A stretch of 64,000 nucleotides of DNA. Origin: an uncultured archaeon. Lineage in GTDB: Archaea; Thermoplasmatota; Thermoplasmata; Thermoplasmatales; Thermoplasmataceae. The position numbers and the translations under genes were made by a program. Shown one piece after another: positions 30,221 to 37,247 of this stretch. The first letter of the stretch is position 1. The number at the start of each line of letters is the position of its first letter. Location: positions 1,250,457 to 1,314,456 of the forward strand of contig CP009479.1 of the NCBI GenBank assembly GCA_000965745.1, read 5' to 3'. A model generated the notes under the pieces. The model was not told the DNA's origin. It worked only from the letters and a program-made list of their open reading frames with translations, and made no database searches.

Positions 30221-30550
30221 ATGTTGAGTAACAACATCAATACCGTGTACAACACCCTTAAGGTAAATCTTCTCCCCGATGAGAAACAGACAGATGCACT
30301 CATTGACACTTTCGTGAAATTCAACGAAGCGTGCAATTTTGTGGCCCGTCTTGCATTCGAGAGAAAGCTGTACAATATGATTCAAGGGCCTTGTCATGGT
30401 AAGACTCAATACGGTGAGAGGGAGGTGAAAGTTCCAATAACAACAGGAAAATACAGGTAACTGCCTCTTGACTATTGTAGCGGGTGCTATTTTTGATCAG
30501 TCTTTGATTCCCCAGCGACAAGCCCCATCCCTAAGGGTGGGGTAGTTGAC
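30221..30550 (+). mobile_element. Internally deleted IS605-type element: TnpB N-terminal fragment plus right-end hairpin
   Basis: The frame 30221-30460 begins like TnpB: TLKVNLLPDEKQTDALIDTF, NEACNFVARLAFERKLYN, then diverges and stops after 79 codons. The RuvC and zinc-ribbon parts are gone. About 60 bases later a hairpin CCCCATCC-CTAA-GGGTGGGG (30523-30542) followed by TAGTTGAC has the classic right-end structure of IS200/IS605 elements, which also forms the 3' part of omega RNA. No tnpA is present. I read it as a decayed or MITE-like copy. Confidence 0.7.
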
Positions 30551-30601
30551 ACAACCTATATCAGGCTGATTGGATTCTGTGATATATAATCCATAAAGGA
30601 A

Positions 30602-31213
30602 GTGCGCCGATTGGAACAAAACCTGTACCTCAAGGGGGAAGAGAAATTCGGCCGGTTGACATCCGGGCTTTATTCAAAGTTTTCAGGGGTATCCTCAAAC
30701 ATGGCGTACGGACTGATTAGGACGACCATAGTAAATGCCAACCCCTCGGCACTGCTGGATGTCGGTTGCGGCCCGGGCGATATTCTCGCCAGGGTGGCAC
30801 TGGAAAACAGCGAAATGAAGCTCTATGGAACAGATCCTTCGCCCCATATGGTGGAAATAGCAAACAGGAGGATATCCAGGTCTGGAATGAATAACCGTGT
30901 GTCAGTGAGGCTGGGAAGCAGTAGAAACCTTCCCTTCGACAGGAAGTTTGACATGATCATCTCTTCTTTTTCATTCCATCACTGGAAGGGTCAGAAAGAA
31001 AGTCTTGAACTTCTTCTGGCAGCGCTTAACCCTTCCGGGAAGCTTGCCATGTTCGAATTGAACTCACGAAGCTTTCCGGGGAGGTTCCCGTTCGTAAAAA
31101 GTCATGCCATGTCAAAGGAATATGCCATGAGCTTCAACTTCCCTGGTTACGTTTCCAGGGTGGAATTTTCGGACAATTTCAAAATCATCTCCCTTGTTAT
31201 AGAAAAGCGCTGA
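30602..31213 (+). CDS. Class I SAM-dependent methyltransferase
   Basis: 203 residues with the SAM-binding motif LLDVGCGPGDILARV (motif I), YGTDPSPHMVEIANRR (motif II) and MIISSFSFHHWKG (post-II), so a Rossmann-type methyltransferase of the Methyltransf_11 group. The C-terminal half is short and gives no clue about the acceptor. Start is GTG 30602 or TTG 30611, after the ribosome site AAAGGAAG. Confidence 0.85.
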   Translation: MRRLEQNLYLKGEEKFGRLTSGLYSKFSGVSSNMAYGLIRTTIVNANPSALLDVGCGPGDILARVALENSEMKLYGTDPSPHMVEIANRRISRSGMNNRVSVRLGSSRNLPFDRKFDMIISSFSFHHWKGQKESLELLLAALNPSGKLAMFELNSRSFPGRFPFVKSHAMSKEYAMSFNFPGYVSRVEFSDNFKIISLVIEKR

Positions 31214-31540
31214 TCACGGATCAAACTGTTTTTGCGCTCTTTTAAACGGGAAAATGTGATTTCTAGCAATATTTTTAGAGCAAACAGTCGCGTTTTCTTT
31301 AGGTATATTGCCGCTTCGCACACATATTTCACACTGAGGATAAAGCCGGTTAGACAAATGACGAAACATCTACAGGAAAAGTATAAATATTATTTCGTAA
31401 GGGAGCTTTAAGTATATCAACCTGCCACACTATCTCACAGATGCTCTAAAAATAACTATTATTTGAATATTATCATACTCGTCATATATCGAATTCCCAA
31501 CTCCTAAACTTTAAATATTGTTATCAAGTACAGACTTTCG
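31214..31540 (+). promoter_or_regulatory. Promoter region of the oxidase operon with a 13-bp inverted repeat
   Basis: No gene is seen. The TATA box CTTTAAATATT at 31508-31518 lies about 25-30 bases before the ATG at 31541, so the oxidase transcript is probably leaderless. A perfect 13-bp inverted repeat, TATTTTTAGAGCA (31270-31282) and TGCTCTAAAAATA (31442-31454), encloses 159 bases that contain other TATA-like tracts (for example near 31380 and 31408). Confidence 0.55.
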
Positions 31541-33997
31541 ATGGACATTCATGGAAGTGGATCTGGATATTCCAACCCCAGTGAAGCAAGGCCTGAGTCC
31601 TGGGTAAGAGACTGGCTGTTTACAACAGACCATAAGAAAATAGGAATATGGTACTTTGCCACAGCATTTTTCTTCTTTCTGCTTGCAGGCTCAATAGCTC
31701 TTATGATCAGGACTCAGCTCATCCTGCCAAACATGCATTTTCTGGATGCGGCCCAGTACAGTGAGGCCTTCAGCCTCCATGGTTTCACGATGATGTTATT
31801 CTTCCTGACTCCATGGAACTTTGCGTTTGGCAACTATTTTGTTCCGCTTCAGGTTGGAACCAAAAGGCTTGCTTTTCCGAAGCTGGAGTCTCTCGCATAC
31901 TGGCTGTATCTGCTGGGAGGCATTCTCCTTTTCACTGGACTGTACTACCCGGGAGGAGCTTTGAATCTTGGCTGGACACTGTACGCGCCGTTGAATCAAG
32001 ACGTATTCTTCCCGAATGTAGGTGACACAATTGCACTGTTTGCCCTGATGATGGAGCTCGTAAGCCTGATCATTGCGGCCCTGAACTTCATAGTTACAAT
32101 AGTTGGAAGAAGGGCCAAAGGAATGAGGATGGTAGAGGTGCCCCTGTTCACATGGGCCATACTGTTTGTTAGTGTGCTTCTATGGTTCTCGGCACCCGAG
32201 CTTCTGGGGCTTGACACTACGCTTATTCTTGATCGTGTATTCCATTTCAGCACTCTGCTCTCTCCAGCAGGAGGGGCTCTGCTGTGGGAACTTGAATGGT
32301 GGTATTTCGGCCATCCCGAAGTTTACGTACTGGTCTTACCTGCTGCGGGTGCGATAGCTGATATGACCAGTACTTTTGCCAAACGGCCTGTATGGGGCAA
32401 GAAGATGGTGATAGGAGCCTTCGGGTTTGTGCTCTTCATGAGCATACTTGTCTTCTTCCATCACATGTTTATGACCGGCATCCTCATGCCAATGCTTCAG
32501 AACGCTTCCGTCTGGACCGAGACCATCTCGATACCGGTGGGAGTTATCTGGCTGGCCATAGTGGGAACAGTTGTGGGAGGCAAGATCAACGCCAAGAACC
32601 CCGCCATGCTATTCATAATCGGGGCAGGAATCAATGTCCTTGTCGGAGGAACTTCGGGGGAGCTCCTGTCAGCCATTGGAATGGACGTCGGGGTTCACGG
32701 GACATTCTTCGTAGTTGGCCACTTCCACTATTTTGTTGTTGGCCTTGGAGTATTTGGGCTCATTGCAGCAACCTACTACTGGTTCCCAAAGATGACAGGG
32801 TTCATGCTGAACAGAAAACTGGGGGTGATTCATTTCATCATATCCTATATCGGCATCAACCTGCTTTACGGCCCGATGTTCTTCCTTTACAACATGCCCA
32901 GAAGGTGGGCATTATACCCGCCCGGGCTTGGATTTACGACACCAAACTTCATGGCCTCAATTGGAGCCTACATATTCGGAGGGGCACAGGTTATACTCCT
33001 GGTGAATATGATCTACACCCTTTACAGACAGGGGCCAAAAGCCCCGGACAACCCATGGGGCGGATACCAGCCGGAGTGGCTCACCACATCCCCGCCACCA
33101 GAACACAACTTTGACGGCCTGATGAACGTAAAGCACACAAAGGAAGCCATCAAGATTACGTTCGAGCCTCTGAAGAAGATCTACAAGCCTGAACTCTCAC
33201 CATATCCACTGATTATCTCCGTGGGCGCGTTCATATTCTTCACGGGAGTTGCACTCTACGTGATGTATTATCCGCCGATAGTCTGGATGGTTGGAGCTGC
33301 CATAGTGGCATACGGATTCATAGGCTGGATGTACCAGTCTGCCAGGCTTAGAGACTACCTTGGCGAAGATGTGCATGAGAGGAACATGAAAGGGTTCTCA
33401 GGAATAAATCTGACAGACTTCGGAATGTTCGGGTTTATAACAGGATTTGTCCTGTTCTTCAGTTCCTTCCTGGGAACAGGCGTATTCGGCTACCTGCAGA
33501 CAAAGGCGTTCTCCATACTGGGCGCTTTCCCGTTTTCGAACGACCCGCCACTTGCCTTGGGTTCAATAATGCCTCACTATCAGATGGCGGCTGCCACTAT
33601 CCTGGCAATCGTTTCGACGGTGGGATTGGGAGTTGCCTATGAAGGAGCAAAGTTGAGAAAATACACGGCAATAAATTCGGGCCTCGGGGCAGCTGCTGTG
33701 ATGATCATAGCTGTTGTTGTGATGTATCTTTCCAGTTTTGCCATAATGGGAACGGACGGATACGGCTTCGCAGCAGCGCACAACAGCATGCTTCTGTCAA
33801 CGTTCTATGACAACTTCATACCTCTGACCGCATTCTTTGTGGCTTCGGCAGCAGTTGCCATTTACATGATGATGAACGCTCTGAGGAAGAAGATCACGAT
33901 GACTCCGAGAATAACGAGCATGAGGGCATTGCTGATCTTCAACACCTTCACAACAGCATTTGCAGTGATCGCGTACATTGTAGTTGGGGCGCTATAA
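31541..33997 (+). CDS. Heme-copper terminal oxidase, subunit I/III fusion
   Basis: Catalytic subunit reducing oxygen to water. The first 520 residues are subunit I: low-spin heme ligands His80 and His396, high-spin heme ligand His394 (VGHFHYF), CuB ligands His258, His307 and His308, and the His-Tyr pair plus Glu260 in FGHPEVY. Residues about 560-818 form a subunit III-like domain with seven hydrophobic segments. GHPEVY places it with A-type oxidases, yet canonical proton-channel residues differ (see findings). Followed by the ribosome site AAGGAGGTGATC of the next gene. Confidence 0.95.
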   Translation: MDIHGSGSGYSNPSEARPESWVRDWLFTTDHKKIGIWYFATAFFFFLLAGSIALMIRTQLILPNMHFLDAAQYSEAFSLHGFTMMLFFLTPWNFAFGNYFVPLQVGTKRLAFPKLESLAYWLYLLGGILLFTGLYYPGGALNLGWTLYAPLNQDVFFPNVGDTIALFALMMELVSLIIAALNFIVTIVGRRAKGMRMVEVPLFTWAILFVSVLLWFSAPELLGLDTTLILDRVFHFSTLLSPAGGALLWELEWWYFGHPEVYVLVLPAAGAIADMTSTFAKRPVWGKKMVIGAFGFVLFMSILVFFHHMFMTGILMPMLQNASVWTETISIPVGVIWLAIVGTVVGGKINAKNPAMLFIIGAGINVLVGGTSGELLSAIGMDVGVHGTFFVVGHFHYFVVGLGVFGLIAATYYWFPKMTGFMLNRKLGVIHFIISYIGINLLYGPMFFLYNMPRRWALYPPGLGFTTPNFMASIGAYIFGGAQVILLVNMIYTLYRQGPKAPDNPWGGYQPEWLTTSPPPEHNFDGLMNVKHTKEAIKITFEPLKKIYKPELSPYPLIISVGAFIFFTGVALYVMYYPPIVWMVGAAIVAYGFIGWMYQSARLRDYLGEDVHERNMKGFSGINLTDFGMFGFITGFVLFFSSFLGTGVFGYLQTKAFSILGAFPFSNDPPLALGSIMPHYQMAAATILAIVSTVGLGVAYEGAKLRKYTAINSGLGAAAVMIIAVVVMYLSSFAIMGTDGYGFAAAHNSMLLSTFYDNFIPLTAFFVASAAVAIYMMMNALRKKITMTPRITSMRALLIFNTFTTAFAVIAYIVVGAL

Positions 33998-34014
33998 GGA
34001 GGTGATCTTTGATA

Positions 34015-34278
34015 ATGGAAAATAATGAAAATATGAAAAAGAAAATGGAAACTCCGGTGAAGGAACCAACTACGCCGAAACCGGAGGAAAAATACTTCGA
34101 AGAGGAGGAGGAATATGAGGAGGCAAAGGAGCCTGTTGACGATCCTTACATCGAGGACGCCGGCACGACAAAAGGAGGCCCTTACTTCGCCTTCTTTGCA
34201 GCATTGATAGTCATGTCGCTGATGCTCGCTGTATGGCTCTTCTCAGCCCTGTACTTCGGGAGGTGGAACCTGATATGA
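34015..34278 (+). CDS. Small acidic single-span membrane protein of the oxidase cluster
   Basis: About 87 residues: a strongly charged N-terminal half (EEKYFEEEEEYEEAKEPVDD) and one membrane helix near the C terminus (FFAALIVMSLMLAVWLFSAL). It is embedded between the oxidase subunit I/III and sulfocyanin genes, with an unusually perfect ribosome site (33998-34008), and overlaps the next start codon by 4 bp. It is likely a small accessory oxidase subunit. No family is recognised. ATG 34015 preferred over TTG 34009 for spacing. Confidence 0.75.
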   Translation: MENNENMKKKMETPVKEPTTPKPEEKYFEEEEEYEEAKEPVDDPYIEDAGTTKGGPYFAFFAALIVMSLMLAVWLFSALYFGRWNLI

Positions 34279-34964
34279 ATACGAAAAGGGCAGCAATGAT
34301 CGCTGGTGGGCTGTTTCTAGCAGTCTTTCTGGCGGCAGCTGATTTCACGATTGCGGTTCACCAGCCCACATGGCAGGACGTAGTCCCGGTGCAGCCGCAG
34401 CTTCAGCCACATTATCTCCCATGGTCCAACAACACTACCATGGGGACTGATAACGGGACAATAGCTATTCATATGAGTGCAGACCCTGGAACGCAGCCAT
34501 ACAACTTCAACGGCACATCCTGGGGGCGCCTGAACTACTATCTGCCTGCGCATGTGAACATCTGGCTCACTTTCACCAATAACATGAACATCTCGCACAG
34601 CGACCACCTGTTCAGGGCTCCTTCGTCCTGGAACGGACAGGAGCGCATACCGCAGGTTGCTGACCCCGGAGCGGCCGGATGGACTCAGATAGGTCCGGCA
34701 ATTGGTTCGCTGCTGCCGACAACAGCTCAGTACAACAATGAAACCGGACTGATTTCCAACACATCAGGGTACAATTCCCATTCAAATACAGTCTTCATCC
34801 CCGGGGAAAACCTGACCTCCGGGCTCTACCTGTTCATATGCGGAGTCCCGGGGCATGGTGAGGACGGGATGTATGCCTATGTCCACGTGAGCAACTCCAT
34901 ACAGAACCCTTACTATGTTGTTATCAACAAGGGCCTGACCTCGGGCCAGCTAGGAGGAAGATAG
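34275..34964 (+). CDS. Sulfocyanin-like blue copper protein
   Basis: Membrane-anchored type 1 copper protein that carries electrons to the terminal oxidase in acidophilic archaea. After an N-terminal membrane anchor (residues 5-27), the cupredoxin domain has ligands His108 or His111 in NISHSDHLF and Cys189, His194 and Met199 in FICGVPGHGEDGMYAY. This Cys-x4-His-x4-Met loop is the sulfocyanin form. I start at ATG 34275, which overlaps the preceding stop, rather than at an in-frame upstream codon. It lies between subunit I/III and subunit II. Confidence 0.9.
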   Translation: MNTKRAAMIAGGLFLAVFLAAADFTIAVHQPTWQDVVPVQPQLQPHYLPWSNNTTMGTDNGTIAIHMSADPGTQPYNFNGTSWGRLNYYLPAHVNIWLTFTNNMNISHSDHLFRAPSSWNGQERIPQVADPGAAGWTQIGPAIGSLLPTTAQYNNETGLISNTSGYNSHSNTVFIPGENLTSGLYLFICGVPGHGEDGMYAYVHVSNSIQNPYYVVINKGLTSGQLGGR

Positions 34965-34965
34965 G

Positions 34966-35895
34966 ATGGATGTAATAAGTATAGTTAACACGGTATTTGG
35001 ATACAACCCGTCGTCCTTCACGAGGTCAAACTTCTGGTTTGACTTCATGAGGTACCTCATAATCGGGTTTGTAGTATCCGTAGGATTCGCCATATGGTTC
35101 TACATTGTGCACAGGAACGCGGCAAGAAGAAAGGAGGATCCAAAGGATGCAGTGAAGCCGGGCAGGATACCTTCGCCAAATGCAAGGACATACAAGAAAG
35201 TCTGGCTTGTATTCATCCTGCTGGTAATGCTGATGTTCTACAGCCTTATCGTTGCGTCTCTCCCGAATGATGCAAATGTCAGGACTCCGCCCGCATCCGT
35301 GCAGTCGCAGTACCAGCACAGCCTTAACGTATATGTCTACGGCCAGCAGTGGCAGTGGCAGTACTACATTCCGAAGTACCACCTGTGGTACCTCTACCAG
35401 ACGAACCTTCCGGCCAACACGATAATCTACTTCCATGTCACGAGCCGGGACGTCATGCATGACTTTGCCGTCCCGGCTTTCAAGATAAAGGTGGATGCAT
35501 TCCCGAGCCATTGGAATACAGTCTGGACAGAGGTGTCCACCCCGGGAACCTATATGGCCGAATGCATGGAATACTGCGGAATAGCTCATTATCTGATGAG
35601 ATCGCCGCTGACAGTGATGACTTACGGAAACTTCACAACATGGGCACAGAACCATGCAGGCCAGAAACTGATCGGAGCCTACGGGCCATACGTTCAGGAG
35701 TCTGGCCTTCAGCCGCACACACTTCAGCACAACAACCAGGCACTTGCAAACCAGACAGCGGGCCTCCTTGGTTCGAAGAATGTAAACAGCCAGAGCAACA
35801 ACACGTTCAGCGTACTTACAAAGAACCTGAACAAAGACACGCATACGGTAATGAGGCACATAATGGAGGACGGGTCCAGGCTATTCGAACTCTAA
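34966..35895 (+). CDS. Heme-copper oxidase subunit II (CuA)
   Basis: Carries the CuA centre that receives electrons. Two membrane helices (about 28-48 and 78-98) precede the cupredoxin domain. The aromatic patch is GQQWQWQYYI, and the CuA ligands are His165, Cys200, Glu202, Cys204, His208 and Met211 (CMEYCGIAHYLM). After residue 225 there is a tail of about 85 residues rich in Asn and Gln with no known domain, longer than usual. It follows the sulfocyanin gene by 1 bp. Confidence 0.95.
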   Translation: MDVISIVNTVFGYNPSSFTRSNFWFDFMRYLIIGFVVSVGFAIWFYIVHRNAARRKEDPKDAVKPGRIPSPNARTYKKVWLVFILLVMLMFYSLIVASLPNDANVRTPPASVQSQYQHSLNVYVYGQQWQWQYYIPKYHLWYLYQTNLPANTIIYFHVTSRDVMHDFAVPAFKIKVDAFPSHWNTVWTEVSTPGTYMAECMEYCGIAHYLMRSPLTVMTYGNFTTWAQNHAGQKLIGAYGPYVQESGLQPHTLQHNNQALANQTAGLLGSKNVNSQSNNTFSVLTKNLNKDTHTVMRHIMEDGSRLFEL

Positions 35896-35932
35896 AATGA
35901 CCGTCTCAGAAATTAACTATTTTTATTTTTTT

Positions 35933-37234
35933 GGTTCTTCCTAGTTTTGTGTGGGCTCATGGATAAAGCTCCAGATTTCCGCATTTGAAATATATTGCTG
36001 TCTTGAGATGGCCTCTGTTCCTGAATCCATACGCCATCTTCTCTATCAGCGCGATCTTTGAATTGATTCCCTCTGCCTTTGCGTTTGTTATCCTGTGGAT
36101 GAAATAGTTCAGTATCTTGTCGATGTGCATTCGCATCATCTTCGCCACCTTCTTCATTGCATCAATCGAGGAGTGCACGATCCAGGAGTGCCATCTCTTC
36201 CAGTAATCCATTGCATCCTCCATTGAGGGGAGATTCCACAGGTTCCTTATGTTCTCCTTCATGGAGTACGCCTTGCCCGTCCTTAGATCTGAATTCCTTA
36301 GCTCATTGTACCGCTCCCTGTACCTTTCGGGAAGGCGATCGCCGGAATAGAGCCATATGTACCTTGATCCTTTGAGGTCCATGATACCCTTCTTCACCAG
36401 TTCACGATTCTCCTCCTTCCTCACCGCATCAACCGCTTCATTCACATGGCGCATGACATGAAACCTGTCGAAGACGATCTTTGAATGAGCCTGTGGTACA
36501 TGCTCAAGCGTGGATGATATGTACGGATCCCACATGTCCATTGATACCGCATCTATGCGAGATAATTCATCATCACTCATCGTTTTGTAATACTCATCGA
36601 GTGATGATTTCCTCCTGTCCATGGAGATGAACTCAACACCGCTGTTCTCCATGTCCATCACCAGCGTGATGTACTTGTGCCCCTTCCTGTACGATTTGTC
36701 ATCAACGCCTATGATCCTTGGCCTTGATGTTTTCCTTGACAGTCCTCTCTTAACCGCATGATCGATGATGTTCCATGCCCGGCTCCAGGAAATGTCCATT
36801 ACCCGGGTGAAATTCTCAACATCCATGTTCTGGAGCATCCTTATGGATCTTGATTCGAATCTGAGAGTGAACCTTGATCTCTTCTCGGAGAGGGGCATGA
36901 CCGCCTCTCTTATGCCATGCTCCGGACACTGTATCCTTGGTGATCTGGCATGAATGAATGTCTTGAACCCTATGCTGTCAAGATCCCTCCAGACCCTTTC
37001 CCTCAGATGATCGTAGACCATGCACTCCCTCCTGCACTCGGGACATGGGAGCTTAGCTCCCCTGTCGTGTGCTATGAAGACTTCAACAACCTTGTCATTT
37101 GAATCAAGTGAAACACTCTCAACCCTCCAGGGGTTCTTGAGCCCTAAGAGCTCGGAGTACAACTGTTCAGCATCCTGCATGGCAAATATAATGAAAAGAA
37201 GGATAAAAATACCCACACATTTCTAGGATGAACC
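35933..37234 (-). mobile_element. Complete ISL3-type insertion sequence with 8-bp target duplication
   Basis: A 1302-bp element. The ends are imperfect 23-bp inverted repeats: GGTTCTTCCTAG (left, 35933) and GGTTCATCCTAG (right, on the minus strand), both continuing to TGTGTGGG with three mismatches between. They are flanked by identical 8-bp ATTTTTTT at 35925-35932 and 37235-37242, the target duplication expected for ISL3. It holds one intact transposase on the minus strand. It sits between the CuA subunit gene and the heme O synthase gene, right at the latter's start. Confidence 0.93.
35957..37180 (-). CDS. ISL3 family transposase
   Basis: 407 residues and intact. The N-terminal zinc-binding region (LPCPECRRECMVYDH and IQCPEHGIREAV) is followed by an HTH. 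The DDE-type catalytic domain includes IIGVDDKSYRKGHKY, DAVSMDMWDPYISS, and a C-terminal IHRITNAKAEGINSKIALIE with the conserved Glu. All are ISL3 marks. Start is ATG 37180; the frame extends 12 codons further upstream without a family match. The element looks recently active. Confidence 0.93.
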   Translation of the reverse strand: MQDAEQLYSELLGLKNPWRVESVSLDSNDKVVEVFIAHDRGAKLPCPECRRECMVYDHLRERVWRDLDSIGFKTFIHARSPRIQCPEHGIREAVMPLSEKRSRFTLRFESRSIRMLQNMDVENFTRVMDISWSRAWNIIDHAVKRGLSRKTSRPRIIGVDDKSYRKGHKYITLVMDMENSGVEFISMDRRKSSLDEYYKTMSDDELSRIDAVSMDMWDPYISSTLEHVPQAHSKIVFDRFHVMRHVNEAVDAVRKEENRELVKKGIMDLKGSRYIWLYSGDRLPERYRERYNELRNSDLRTGKAYSMKENIRNLWNLPSMEDAMDYWKRWHSWIVHSSIDAMKKVAKMMRMHIDKILNYFIHRITNAKAEGINSKIALIEKMAYGFRNRGHLKTAIYFKCGNLELYP

Positions 37235-37247
37235 ATTTTTTTGAAAG

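Noticed and set aside
32392-33114. 240-codon plus-strand frame inside the oxidase subunit I/III gene
   Set aside because: Out-of-frame shadow of a strongly conserved gene; composition (His/Arg/Pro-rich) is that of a shifted frame.
31541-33997. B-type (ba3-like) or cbb3 oxidase
   Set aside because: GHPEVY, CuA subunit II and heme O/A synthases fit an A-type enzyme, despite the altered channel residues.
35026-35859. 277-codon antisense frame over the CuA subunit gene
   Set aside because: Antisense shadow; the sense protein has all CuA ligands.
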